In this document: piece by piece, positions 8,517 through 17,958 of the stretch | Layout: the number at the start of each line of letters is the position of its first letter | How positions within the stretch are numbered: the stretch's first letter is position 1 | NCBI GenBank assembly: GCA_949358305.1 | Contig: OX442321.1 | Span: 5,109,605-5,173,604 of the forward strand | Source: Strigamia acuminata | Taxonomy: Eukaryota > Arthropoda > Chilopoda > Geophilomorpha > Linotaeniidae | Length of the DNA stretch: 64,000 nt | Direction of reading: 5' to 3' | Notes under the pieces: generated by a model | The model's input: the letters and a program-made list of their open reading frames with translations, nothing else | The model's database searches: none | What the model was told of the DNA's origin: nothing | Translations under genes and position numbers: made by a program

Positions 8517-11500
8517 TCACATGTCCGTAATTTGCTTCGGCTTCACCACACGGCCACTTCTCGTCACGTATCCTGGAACTGGTTGCCCGACGACCTTGGC
8601 TACAGGATCTTTTGCAGTCTCGGTTCTTGTCGTTGTATTGGCAACTGACCCACTCTGTGATTGATCCGTGCGTGTTGCTTCCGCTGGACTGGTTCGGATG
8701 ACAGGAATCGGATTTGCTGGTAAATCTGCCTGCGTCTTCCTAATCACCGAACTGTTTCGTCTCAAAACTCTGCCATCTTTCATCTCGACCTCGAATGATC
8801 TTGGGTATTTGGTTTTCGCTTTAATGGTTGCTCCTTCCCACTGGCGATGTCCGGTCCGAACTCGTACCTCCATTCCCGGCTCCAATGGTTCCGCTACTTG
8901 TGCGGACTTATCGGCATACAACTTCTGCTTTCTTCGTTCCTCCTCCAAATTTTTGGAAACGTCCTTGCGTAGTTCTGGCTTCAGTAATGCTGTAGTGTCC
9001 AGCAGTAATGACCTCGTCCTACGGCTAAACAGTCTCTGGGCTGGCGATCCCAACTCTTCGCTCCGCGGCGTATTCCTCCAGTTCAGCAATGCCGCATAAA
9101 TGTCCGTTCCATCCTTTTCGCAACGTTTGATCATCGTCTTCGCGGACTGCACCGCGCGTTCAGCCAATCCGTTTGCCCTCGGAAAATGTGGCGACGAAAT
9201 CTCCTGCGAAAACTCCCAGGCGGACGCAAAATTTTTGAATTCACGAGACGTAAATTGCGGTCCCCCATCACTCTCGACAATCTTTGGGCTTCCATGACAT
9301 GCAAACCAACGTTTCAACTTCTCAATTACACCTCTGGCGGTGGTATCACGTAACTGGCTCACCTCATAAAATCCCGAATAACTGTCTGTGGCTACGATAA
9401 ACTGTCGGCCTTTAATTTCGAATAAGTCTGTTGCAACTCGTTGCCACGGCAATTGTGGAACTGGCTTTGACATTATTGGTTCCTTTACATTTGCTCGTTG
9501 TGTGCTTTCACAAACGGCACACGATTTTACGTACGCTTCAATGTCTGCACTCATTCCTAACCAGAAAACTGCCTCACGAGCCCGGCGAATCGCTGACTGG
9601 ACCCCCAAATGCCCCATGTGAATGCACTTCAAATAATGCGCTCGCAGTTGTTCCGGAATGATTGGACGGCTATTTTTGAATACAATCCCGCCATAGATTG
9701 ACAATTCGTCGCGAAAATTCCAGTATTTACGGATATGGGCCGGAACACTGTCATTCGTCTCTGGCCAACCCTCCATGACCACTTGACTCAACGCCTGAAA
9801 TTCCGCATCATCACGAACCGCTGCCTTCAATTTGTCGGTCGCAGAGTTTGTCATCGGCAATACGATATGCACCTGCAAATCCTCGGGATCTTCCTTCACT
9901 GGTGCTGGTTGACAATCTCGACTTAATGTGTCCGCCACTGGAATTTCCGTCCCCTTTTTATACGTGATAATTGGACTGTACGGCATCAACTCAAAGAATA
10001 TCCGCTGCAACCTTGGCGGTACCCGATCCAACGGCTTCTTTGCAATCGCCTCTAACGGCTTATGATCCGTTTCCACGACAACTCGTTTCCCATACACGTA
10101 ATCATGAAACTTTCGACACCCGAATCGAATCGCAAACGCCTCCTTTTCTATTTGAGGGTAGCGTTGTTGGCATGGCGTCAACGCTTGAGTTGCGTAACAA
10201 ATTGGTCGGCCATCCTGAAACAACGCAGCCCCCACGGCGTGCGAACTTGCGTCTACTGATACAACGACATCCTTGTTCACGTCATAATACGCGAGAACTG
10301 GCGACGTCTTTAGCGCTGCTTTAATTCGCATCACGGCTGTTTCTTGCGCGTTCGTCCATTCCCAGGCTACATCCTTGGGTAATAATGTCCGAATCGGCTC
10401 CGTCATTGATGAGTAGTGCGGTAAAAATTCAGCCAAGTACACAGTCATGCCTAGAAACCGACGCAGCTCCTCTTTGTTCGTAGGAGATTTTATTCTGTCA
10501 ATAGCTTCTACCTTCTCCGGATCGGGTTTTACTCCATCTTGGGTCAAAATGTGTCCCAAAAATTTGATCTCCGTCGCCTCGAAGATGCATTTGTCTTTAT
10601 TCAGACGGAATCCCTTTTTATACAACCGGCGAAGAATCTGCTTGACTAGCTTCCGCAACTCTGCTAATGTCTCAGCGTACGCAATGATGTCGTCGATTGA
10701 CACCTCCGTATCCGGAATTCCTTCTAATGCAGCTTCCATCATTGCTTGGAACACTTCCGGTGCCGATTTTATCCCAAACGGCAATCTAAGGAACCGATAT
10801 CGTCCCCACGGCGTATTTACCACCAAATAGTTTGACGTACGCTTCGTCACACGGCTCTGCCAATACCCAAATTGCAAATCAAATTTGGCGAAATATTTCG
10901 CTTTCTTCAACTTCGGTTTTACTGACTCGAATGTACGTAATGGGTAATGCCGTCGTTTCACGTACTGGTTTACATCCGTCAAATCAATGCAAAGTCTAAT
11001 TTTCTTCCCACGCTGCACTACCACTAACGGACTGACCGCTGGTGTCGGCTCGGTTACTGGCTCGATCACACCTTTCTTCACCATGTCGTCCAGCTCCGCT
11101 TTCACCCGGTTTTGCAATACGTGCGGAATTGTGCGCGGCGGAAAAATTTTAAACGGCGCCTGCTCGTCAATGTCAATATCATACACGAAATCCTTGGCGC
11201 AGCCTAACCCTGTGAAAATGTTTTTCATTATCTCATCATCGGTGACTTCCGGTTCCAAGGCATTAATTCGCTGTATCAACTTCAATTGCGCGCACGTTTT
11301 TCGCCCAAATAATGCTGGTACGTCTTCCTCCACCACTTGAAATTCTACTGGCGCTTTACCACGACTCAATGCACATTCTAATGTTATTGCACCCACCACC
11401 TTCATGTGGTGTCCCGTGTACGACCGCAACCGACGCGTTGGTGACTCCGTCACCTTTACACCCAGCTTTCGTACTACAGATGCCGGTATTACATTACATC

Positions 11501-12482
11501 GTGCGCCAGAGTCCAACTTAATGTTAATTGAAACTTGGTTGTTAAGTTTCACCGTCTCAAACCAGTCGTCGTCATCATCTGTGTGCGACACGGTGATTCG
11601 ATCAATCAGCAATGTTGAATATAAATCCTCGCCTGATTCATCTTCTTCGGTGTCGACCATGTCGATGCCTTGCTTGGGTTTGGGTTTTTTCCATTTCTCC
11701 TTGCCCTCGGCCTGGCTGGCTCTACATACACTGGCAAAATGTCCTTTCTTTTTGCATTTGTTACATGCCTTATCATATGCTGGGCATTTCCCAAATTCGT
11801 GTGTACGACCACACCGACCGCACGGCTTGGAAAATCCATCCGACGAATTTTTCGTGCTCCGTCCGGGCTTTTTATTCGCTCTGACAAAATCCACTTTTGA
11901 TTCACCTGAATTTTTCATAGCTTTCACTTGCTTTTCTGCTGCTTCAGACGACCGTGCAAGCTGTATCGCCTTTTCTAGCGTCAAACCGGCCTCTTCTAAT
12001 AACCGTTGTCGCAATGTTTCACTTCTCACGCCAACCACGATTATGTCCCGCAACATTCCATCTGCTAACGCCTGGAAACCACACTTTGCCATTTTTGTTT
12101 GGGCCTCGGTGACAAACTCATCTATCGATTGTCCCTCCGCTTGGCGTAGCGTCAAAAATTCATATCTCGCGAAACTCTCGTTCACTGTAGGCGCGAATTT
12201 ATCCGTGAATTTTTTCTTCACCAAAGTCAAGTTCTTTTTCTCATCAGCTGTTAACTCAAAAGTTTTAAAAATCTTCCTCGCTTCTGGACCGATGGCACTC
12301 ATCATTAATCCAACTTGTACTGTAGCCGTCTGGGTCTCGGTTTGTGCCGCCACGGCATACCATTCGTAGGAGTCTAGCCATTCCTCCCATACTGCCGCCA
12401 TATTGTCTGGTTGTATTACTAGAGGCTTTGGTGGGCGCGCACCACTCGATCCCTTTGGCTGGTTTGCAACTGGATCTGCCAT
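8517..12482 (-). CDS. gag-pol: Gag-Pol polyprotein of Ty3/gypsy element B
   Basis: A single uninterrupted frame of about 1320 residues; the ATG at 12482 (MADPVAN) is preferred over the GTG seven codons upstream. Order of domains: capsid-like Gag with SFARYEFLTLRQAEGQ near 110-125; two zinc knuckles (CGRCGRTHEFGKC and CNKCKKKGHFASVC); aspartic protease LDSGARCNV; reverse transcriptase with RLPFGIKSAPEVF and an active site SIDDIIAYA, in which the usual tyrosine is serine; RNase H with SVDASSHAVGAA; integrase finger (HMGHLGVQ with CAVCE) and core with TDLFEIKG, ESDGGPQFT and NGLAERAV. Gag and Pol share one frame, so no frameshift is needed, unlike element A. The architecture resembles the K02A2.6-type gypsy elements of animals. 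Confidence 0.93.
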   Translation of the reverse strand: MADPVANQPKGSSGARPPKPLVIQPDNMAAVWEEWLDSYEWYAVAAQTETQTATVQVGLMMSAIGPEARKIFKTFELTADEKKNLTLVKKKFTDKFAPTVNESFARYEFLTLRQAEGQSIDEFVTEAQTKMAKCGFQALADGMLRDIIVVGVRSETLRQRLLEEAGLTLEKAIQLARSSEAAEKQVKAMKNSGESKVDFVRANKKPGRSTKNSSDGFSKPCGRCGRTHEFGKCPAYDKACNKCKKKGHFASVCRASQAEGKEKWKKPKPKQGIDMVDTEEDESGEDLYSTLLIDRITVSHTDDDDDWFETVKLNNQVSINIKLDSGARCNVIPASVVRKLGVKVTESPTRRLRSYTGHHMKVVGAITLECALSRGKAPVEFQVVEEDVPALFGRKTCAQLKLIQRINALEPEVTDDEIMKNIFTGLGCAKDFVYDIDIDEQAPFKIFPPRTIPHVLQNRVKAELDDMVKKGVIEPVTEPTPAVSPLVVVQRGKKIRLCIDLTDVNQYVKRRHYPLRTFESVKPKLKKAKYFAKFDLQFGYWQSRVTKRTSNYLVVNTPWGRYRFLRLPFGIKSAPEVFQAMMEAALEGIPDTEVSIDDIIAYAETLAELRKLVKQILRRLYKKGFRLNKDKCIFEATEIKFLGHILTQDGVKPDPEKVEAIDRIKSPTNKEELRRFLGMTVYLAEFLPHYSSMTEPIRTLLPKDVAWEWTNAQETAVMRIKAALKTSPVLAYYDVNKDVVVSVDASSHAVGAALFQDGRPICYATQALTPCQQRYPQIEKEAFAIRFGCRKFHDYVYGKRVVVETDHKPLEAIAKKPLDRVPPRLQRIFFELMPYSPIITYKKGTEIPVADTLSRDCQPAPVKEDPEDLQVHIVLPMTNSATDKLKAAVRDDAEFQALSQVVMEGWPETNDSVPAHIRKYWNFRDELSIYGGIVFKNSRPIIPEQLRAHYLKCIHMGHLGVQSAIRRAREAVFWLGMSADIEAYVKSCAVCESTQRANVKEPIMSKPVPQLPWQRVATDLFEIKGRQFIVATDSYSGFYEVSQLRDTTARGVIEKLKRWFACHGSPKIVESDGGPQFTSREFKNFASAWEFSQEISSPHFPRANGLAERAVQSAKTMIKRCEKDGTDIYAALLNWRNTPRSEELGSPAQRLFSRRTRSLLLDTTALLKPELRKDVSKNLEEERRKQKLYADKSAQVAEPLEPGMEVRVRTGHRQWEGATIKAKTKYPRSFEVEMKDGRVLRRNSSVIRKTQADLPANPIPVIRTSPAEATRTDQSQSGSVANTTTRTETAKDPVAKVVGQPVPGYVTRSGRVVKPKQITDM

Positions 12483-12563
12483 CACACTGTGGTATTGAGT
12501 CACTGGACGTGTGTATTTGTCCCTGACACTCTAATAATTCACTCACACTTGAAAGTTCTTTTA

Positions 12564-12574
12564 TCCTGACACCA
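12564..12574 (-). other. Primer binding site of element B (short, tRNA-Leu-like)
   Basis: The minus strand reads TGGTGTCAGGA immediately after the upper LTR. Eleven bases match a tRNA-Leu 3' end (from memory TGGTGTCAGGAGTGGGAT) before the match is lost. Confidence 0.55.
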
Positions 12575-12698
12575 TGTAAGTTGTTGTGACTAGCTGAAGT
12601 CGCTCAATGATAACCGCGTGGCTTCAGCCATGTTGGATAACATCACACGTGATTTATTGAGCACCGTCCCATGGCGCCCTCTATAGGCACAACTCACA
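12575..12698 (-). repeat. 5' LTR of element B
   Basis: 124 bp, same as 8227-8350. The 5-bp duplication ATAAC follows at 12699. Confidence 0.95.
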
Positions 12699-12860
12699 AT
12701 AACCGTTTTCACCCCGGACAACCTGGGGTGATATGTGCCTAGAGAGGATTTCTCCCCTCGGTCACATGATCTGACTTGGCGTGTGCCACAGTCAAATTAA
12801 TTAGAAGACAATTAATTTTATCTTCTAAGTTGGTGAAATATTTTGAGATCACCACAATGT
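12699..12860. other. Flank of element B, possibly rest of element A LTR
   Basis: Contains a GC-rich hairpin (CACCCCGGACAACCTGGGGTG near 12710) and no ORF. It could be the upstream part of the element A LTR split by element B, but there is no second LTR in the window to compare. Confidence 0.3.
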
Positions 12861-13509
12861 TTGTAAAATCAATTAAAATGAATTTAATATAATGAAAATA
12901 GAGTAAAATACTAATAAATAAAATTACGTTCTGAAATTACCATTATAAAATTATTTATTTCACTTATTATTGTTGCAATCTGAATATACATTTATTTACA
13001 TACCGACCTTATTTATTTCAGTCGTCTCTCACTAGTGGGTGGTTTAGGTACAATTCATACAGGAAGTTTAACAGATTTCTGCACAGAGTAAAACAATATA
13101 TAAATAATAACTTACCTATACCTATACCATTCATTTCCGACTGTCACTAATGGCGTTCTTGCGGGAAATTCCATTCTGAAATTTACATTACAAAAATAAA
13201 TTATTTCACTTATTATTACGGCAATCTGATCTGAATAACTTTTATTCATGCACAGACCTTATTTACTAGGTAGTATTAGTTGTATCAATTTTGTTTAGAG
13301 CACGGTGTGGTTTAGATTTAGAGCTAATTTCCAACAGGCAGCGCCATTTAGCGGAAAGAATAAAAACCAAAACCAACTTGACTTTCTAGTTTTATTCATC
13401 AACCAGCAAACTTCCGAAGGAGTCGCGTGAATTTTCCAAGGTTTGTGTAACTGTTTACTTTAATGTTAACAATAATTACTTTAAGAGTTATTTTAATTTA
13501 TTTTTTCAG
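12861..13509 (+). repeat. Upstream region of BTB gene 1, duplicated at 18899-19488
   Basis: Starts TTTGTAAAATCAATT and closely follows 18899-19488 base for base apart from small gaps. It includes the noncoding first exon (ending TTTTCCAAG at 13440) and most of the 5'UTR intron (13441-13509, GT...AG). This is the presumed promoter region of the BTB genes. No clear TATA box was identified. Confidence 0.75.
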
Positions 13510-13525
13510 AACACATTTTACAAAA

Positions 13526-14521
13526 ATGGCGGAAAGTCGTGTAGTTGAGAGTTGTCATTTAGGAGTTAAGATGGAAGAATTCCGTCAAAACCAAACGTCT
13601 ACTGATATCGTAATTGAGTGCGAAGGAGGCCTTGTCCACGCTCATCGCTGCATTTTAATGGCTACTTCTCCATACTTTTACAAAATGTTCACCGTTGATA
13701 TGTCCGAGAAAAATACAGGACGCGTTCAATTTCCAAAAAATTCAAAAAAGGTGATTGATATGATTGTCAAATATCTGTATGTCAATCAAATTCCAAATTT
13801 AGAGACCGGTTGCGAGTCGTTACGAGAGTTGATCGCAACAAGTCATATGATGGAACTGGGTGATTTCCACGTCAAGTGCTGGGAACTGAGTTGCCGAAAA
13901 GTAAATGTTGAAACATTTGTGGCATTGTGGGCCGTCGGAGTCGATTATGATTTGGAAATAGAAGGCTCGATCCATAGTTTTGTTCTGACTAATATAGAAA
14001 AAATTTCAACGGAAGCAAATCTGCAAGATTTAACCGAACCTCAGATGACTAAGTTCATCGAATGTGTCAGCCGTGCAGAAATTTACAAGCAATGCATTCG
14101 ATGTATCATCAAATGGCAATCAAGTGGCACCGAAGAAGTTGTCGTTAAGTTATTTGAAAAACTTGATCTGCGACATTTAGATGATGGATCCTTGCACGAT
14201 TTGATAGTGAATAATTGCAGCAATGACAAGAACGATATTATTAGATACATTTTGACTCAAGAAGCTGTGGCACGTTTTCCCAAATTGGTCGAAGCAAATT
14301 TAGCTAAAGCAAATATTTGTGAAGCGTTACTCGAAGCAAAAGCAAATACTTGTGAAGCGTTAATCGAAGCAAAAGCAAATATTTGTAAAGCGATAATTTC
14401 TAATTGTAATGTGCGATGCGAATTCAACTCGTACAGCGGAACGTGTAATGCAGTACGAGCTTTGCGAGAGATAAAAGCTGTACACGATGAAGTATTGGAA
14501 TCTCGTAACGGACAACTGTAA
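13526..14521 (+). CDS. BTB/POZ-BACK domain protein, copy 1
   Basis: 331 residues from the ATG just after a 5'UTR intron (acceptor TTTTTTCAG at 13509). Residues about 20-115 form a BTB domain: STDIVIECEGG, VHAHRCILMATSPYF, KMFTVDMSE, VIDMIVKYLY. A BACK-like helical region follows (about 115-240: VETFVALWAVGVDY, EIYKQCIRCIIKWQ). No Kelch or MATH repeats. BTB-BACK proteins often act as substrate adaptors of Cullin-3 ubiquitin ligases; that role is inferred. The C-terminal part has a 12-residue unit (EAKANICEALL) repeated three to four times, present once in copies 2 and 3, then a Cys-rich tail. An upstream in-frame start at 13463 lies inside the intron and is rejected. Confidence 0.88.
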   Translation: MAESRVVESCHLGVKMEEFRQNQTSTDIVIECEGGLVHAHRCILMATSPYFYKMFTVDMSEKNTGRVQFPKNSKKVIDMIVKYLYVNQIPNLETGCESLRELIATSHMMELGDFHVKCWELSCRKVNVETFVALWAVGVDYDLEIEGSIHSFVLTNIEKISTEANLQDLTEPQMTKFIECVSRAEIYKQCIRCIIKWQSSGTEEVVVKLFEKLDLRHLDDGSLHDLIVNNCSNDKNDIIRYILTQEAVARFPKLVEANLAKANICEALLEAKANTCEALIEAKANICKAIISNCNVRCEFNSYSGTCNAVRALREIKAVHDEVLESRNGQL

Positions 14522-14667
14522 GCTAAAACATTTATCCGAACACAAATATTGTAAAAGGAAAATTTTTTTTCGTCTCTATCTGAAATTATTTTTTTTTCTC
14601 ATGTATCATTAATAATCAAAGTTTGTGTTATATTTTCAATAAAGGTCAGGCAGATCAAACTTCATAG

Positions 14668-14816
14668 ATAGTTTTTCCAAATTGTCCAAACAAATAAACA
14701 TGTGTAAAAAGATTTTTGCAATTTCTAATGTGCACGGCCAATGCATGAACCTTTCCTGTAATGCAGTACCAGCTTTGCAAGACATAAAAGTTTTATGCGA
14801 TCAATTATTGGAATAA
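14668..14816 (+). pseudogene. 3' fragment of a further BTB gene
   Basis: Translates as FPKL...CNAVPALQDIKVLCDQLLE and stop, matching the C-terminus of BTB copy 2. The BTB and BACK parts are missing. The downstream sequence also matches the 3' flanks of copies 2 and 3, so this is the tail of a lost copy fused behind copy 1. Confidence 0.7.
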
Positions 14817-15102
14817 AAATACAACAAATTCGAATTTTTTATTTATTTTTATTTTTAATTCTCGTATTCTTCACTAAAATATATTTATGTGATGCGATTT
14901 CTTGAATGTCACAAACAGTTTACAACTTTACACAAAATTAGCTAAAACTCGATAGAATCATTTCACCAGCATAAATAATACCCCCATATAAAATTTCTAA
15001 ACATCAAAATCAAGCATAAACAATCATGGTTTATGTTTAGATAAAAATTGAAAATCATATCATTTTTAAATTCAAATTTGCAAGTAGCAACTAACTAATT
15101 AC
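14817..15102. repeat. 3' flank shared with BTB copies 2 and 3
   Basis: AT-rich sequence (TTTATGTGATGCGATTTC, ACCCCCATATAAAATTTC) that recurs after 17461 and 31630. No ORF. It marks the end of the duplicated BTB unit. Confidence 0.65.
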
Positions 15103-15141
15103 ACAATTGTACGAAGCTCTGCTGGGGCCATACGAAATAAA

Positions 15142-15302
15142 AGTTCACAACTCGTTTTAACGAGTTGTGAACTCGTTTAAACGACTTGTGAACTCGTTTA
15201 AACGAGTTGTGAACTCGTTTAAACGAGTTGTGAACTCGTTTAAACGACTTGTGCAACTCGTTTAAACGACTTGTGCAACTCGTTTAAACGACTTGTGCAA
15301 AA
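15142..15302. repeat. Left array of 21-bp palindromic repeats
   Basis: About seven tandem units centred on CGTTTAAACG, each self-complementary, with linkers changing from TTGTGAA to TTGTGCA. The mirror array lies at 16110-16250. Confidence 0.85.
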
Positions 15303-15545
15303 CGACCCGACGCGACAGTCGACAGCCACAGTCGACGTCCGACGAACACGACAGTCGACGTCGACAGCTGTCGGCTGCAACAGGTCGGCGTCGAACGTAC
15401 GCAACAGTCGACCGTCACCTGTCGAATGTCGCGGTCGTCTGCCATCGACTTTCGACCGTCAGCTGTCGAATGCCGCGTCCGTCGGACGTCGACTGTCAGC
15501 CGTCGAATGTCGCGGCCGTCAGAAGTCGACTGTCGCTTCCATTTG
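15300..15545. repeat. GC-rich GTCGA-rich block
   Basis: Unlike its AT-rich surroundings, this stretch is dense in GTCGAC and CTGTCGAATG, with imperfect ~60-bp repetition (TGTCGAATGTCGCGG, TGTCGAATGCCGCGT, CGTCGAATGTCGCGG). The open frames across it are by-products of composition. Confidence 0.7.
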
Positions 15546-15780
15546 ATTTGTCAAATGTTAGCTTCATCAAACACCACTTGTATGGATAAATTGAAATAAA
15601 TTTATTGTTTTATTTGTTAATTTAATGGCATTTGACATAAATTGGCAATGTTTACATTTTTTACTGATCCTGCAATGTCTAATGAAATCCCAGAAGAACG
15701 GGAATCATAGACAACGTGAAATAATTCTTCCCCCATTGCATAACATTCAGGAATTTTTTAAAAAAGTAACAACAACTGAA
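15546..15780. other. Non-repetitive interior of the palindromic element
   Basis: AT-rich, no credible ORF, no RNA gene seen. Confidence 0.5.
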
Positions 15781-15784
15781 GAAA

Positions 15785-16035
15785 CCGGCGCCTAGTTTCG
15801 ACGTGAAACTAAGCACTTTTTGACCGAATTTGAGCGATCATATGCGGCCAAAAAGTGCTTAAAGTGCTTAGTATCCCGTCAGAACCAAGCACCGGTAATT
15901 GGCTGACCACCGGCCACGTTCTTGCGATCGAATGCGGCCGGTGATCGGTGCCTAATTTCGACGGGGAACTACGCACTTTTTGGCCTCATTTGAGCGATCA
16001 TATGCAGCCAAAAAGTGCTTAGTTTTCCGACGGAA
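15785..16035. repeat. Hairpin-rich repeat shared with 55300-55450
   Basis: Two inverted, diverged copies of a block with AAGCACTTTTTGGCC, GAGCGATCATATG and CACCGGTAATTGGCTGA. Each block is largely self-complementary. The same strings occur at 55315-55440. Confidence 0.65.
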
Positions 16036-16109
16036 ATAATAATAATAAGAAGTAAACGTGTTTCCACGTGTTTCCACCGCCGATCTATGGCCGCCAGAAT
16101 CGGCTCGTT

Positions 16110-16250
16110 TTACACAACTCGTTTTAACGAGTTGCACAAGTCGTTTAAACGAGTTGCACAAGTCGTTTAAACGAGTTGCACAAGTCGTTTAAACGAGTTG
16201 CACAAGTCGTTTAAACGAGTTCACAACTCGTTTAAACGAGTTGTGAACTT
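16110..16250. repeat. Right array of 21-bp palindromic repeats
   Basis: Tandem units of the same CGTTTAAACG palindrome in the inverse order to the left array, ending next to the right terminal inverted repeat. Confidence 0.85.
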
Positions 16251-16568
16251 TTATTTCGTATGGCCCCAGCAGAGCTTCGTACAATTGTACTGCTTGCTGC
16301 ACAGAGTAAAATATTTAAAAATGATAAACCGGATACTGGTATTTTTAAAAAAAATTCCAACCGGCAGCGCCAGCTTGCGGAGGAATTCAAAACCATTTCA
16401 GCTGATACAAGACCCACGTGTTTGTGATTCAAGTTCCCAAAAATAAAAGCAGGACACTACTGAGTTGCGTCAATTTTCAAAGGTTTGTATATAGCTGTGT
16501 AAACAATAATGTAAACAATAATCATTAATAACAATAATACTTTCTCTTTTACAGAAAAAATTGTCCAA

Positions 16569-17459
16569 ATGGCCGAACACTGGAAAATTGTGGCACTAAA
16601 GATGGAAGAACTCCGTCAAGATCGATTGTCTACTGACATCGTAATTGAGTGCAACGGAGGCCTTGTCCACGCTCATCGCTGCATTTTAATGGCTGCTTCT
16701 CCATATTTTGAGAAGATGTTCACCGTTAATATGTCGGAGAAAAATACCGGACGTGTTCAATTTCCAAGAAATTCAAGGAAGGTGATCGATATGATCGTCA
16801 AATATCTGTACGTCAATCAAATTCCAAATTTAGAGACCGATTGCGACTCGTTAGGAGAGTTGATCGCAACTAGTCGTATGATGGATCTGGGAGATTTCCA
16901 CGTCGAGTGCTGGAAACTGAGTTGCCGAAACGTAAATGTTGAAACATTTGTCGCATTGTGGGCTGTCGGAGTTGATTATGGTTTGGAAAAAGAAGGCACT
17001 ATCCAAAGTTATGCTGAAAATAATCTTGAGGAAATTTCAAAATACGCAAATCTTGAAGATTTAACCAAACCTCAGATGACTAAACTGATCGAATGTTGTG
17101 TTAGCCGTGCAGAAATTTACAAGCAATGCATTCGATGTATCATCAAATGGCAATCAACTCGCATCGAAGAAGTTGTCGTCAAGTTATTTGAGAATCTTGA
17201 CCCGCGACATTTAGATGACGAATCCTCGCATGATTTGTTAACGAGTAATTGCAGCAGTGACAAGAACGATATTGTTGGAAACATTCTGACACGAGAAGTT
17301 CTGGCATGTTTTCCCAAATTGTTCGCAGCAAAGGCAAATATTTGTCAAGAGATAATTGCTAATTGTAATGTAAAATGCGATTTCTGCTACCACGGAAAGT
17401 GTCATGCAGAACCAGCTTTGCAAAAGATAAAAGCTTTATGCGATCAATTATTGGAATAA
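16569..17459 (+). CDS. BTB/POZ-BACK domain protein, copy 2
   Basis: 296 residues, fully open. The ATG follows a 5'UTR intron (16483-16554, GT...TTTTACAG). BTB domain at about 13-110 (STDIVIECNGG, VHAHRCILMAASPYF, RVQFPRNSRKVIDM), BACK-like region to about 235, then a short Cys-containing tail (CDFCYHGKCH). It lacks the 12-residue repeat expansion of copy 1 and its N-terminus is shorter. An adaptor role in ubiquitin ligation is inferred from the family. It is probably the cleanest representative of the ancestral gene here, because neither repeat growth nor an element insertion has altered it. Confidence 0.88.
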   Translation: MAEHWKIVALKMEELRQDRLSTDIVIECNGGLVHAHRCILMAASPYFEKMFTVNMSEKNTGRVQFPRNSRKVIDMIVKYLYVNQIPNLETDCDSLGELIATSRMMDLGDFHVECWKLSCRNVNVETFVALWAVGVDYGLEKEGTIQSYAENNLEEISKYANLEDLTKPQMTKLIECCVSRAEIYKQCIRCIIKWQSTRIEEVVVKLFENLDPRHLDDESSHDLLTSNCSSDKNDIVGNILTREVLACFPKLFAAKANICQEIIANCNVKCDFCYHGKCHAEPALQKIKALCDQLLE

Positions 17460-17460
17460 A

Positions 17461-17940
17461 ACTACAACAAATTCGAATTTTTTATTTTTTTTTATTTTTA
17501 ATTCTCGTATTCTTCACTAAAATATATTTATGTGATGCGATTTCTTGAATGTCACAAACAGTTTACAACTTTACACAAAATCAGCTAAAACTCGATAGAA
17601 TCATTTCACCAGCTTAAATAATACCCCCATATAAAATTTCTAAACATCAAAATCATGATTAAAAACGAAAATTTTCCATCGAACAAACATTTAATGCAAT
17701 CAAAACAACGATATCCAGCGAAACAAATCTATATAGCAACAAAACAAAACACTTTAAACATTTACCATTGATATATCAGACGATTAAATCGAAATAAATA
17801 TTCCAAAAGCTAAAATAATTATTGCACTGACTAATATTAATAATAATAATTTCTTTTTTTCCATATAAAATTACTATAACACCCACTAAACCACACTTGA
17901 CTATCACAACCAAACAATTTTAAACTATACACGCAGAAAG
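17461..17940. repeat. 3' flank of BTB copy 2, duplicated at 31630-32100
   Basis: AT-rich noncoding sequence nearly co-linear with 31630-32100, including CGAACAAACATTTAATGC-like and CAAAACAACGATATC strings. It holds no gene. Confidence 0.7.
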
Positions 17941-17958
17941 TAATAGAAGCCATTATAT

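Larger units (their letters stand above)
8227..12698 (-). mobile_element. Complete Ty3/gypsy LTR retrotransposon B
   Basis: 4472 bp bounded by two 124-bp LTRs that look identical base for base, begin TG and end CA, and are flanked by a 5-bp duplication ATAAC (8222-8226 and 12699-12703). The interior carries one long open gag-pol frame on the minus strand, a primer site next to the upper LTR and a polypurine tract next to the lower LTR. Identical LTRs, an exact target duplication and an intact frame show a recent insertion that could still be mobile. Confidence 0.95.
15111..16280. mobile_element. Terminal-inverted-repeat element with palindromic 21-bp subrepeats
   Basis: Begins ACGAAGCTCTGCTGGGGCC and ends with its reverse complement, about 40 bp of clean terminal inverted repeat. 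It is flanked on both sides by ACAATTGT (15103-15110, 16281-16288), which may be an 8-bp target duplication, though the string is itself a palindrome. Inside each end are several tandem 21-bp units built on AACTCGTTTAAACGAGTT. No transposase frame is present, so it is non-autonomous. The superfamily is unknown; an 8-bp duplication would suit hAT. Confidence 0.7.

Noticed and set aside
11404-12369. 321-residue plus-strand frame
   Set aside because: Antisense shadow of the gag-pol frame of element B.
13463-13525. N-terminal extension of BTB copy 1
   Set aside because: The extra codons lie within a GT...AG 5'UTR intron that is conserved in copies 2 and 3.
15271-15589. Open frames across the GTCGA-rich block
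   Set aside because: Two overlapping frames are open because of base composition; no start context, splice sites or motifs.
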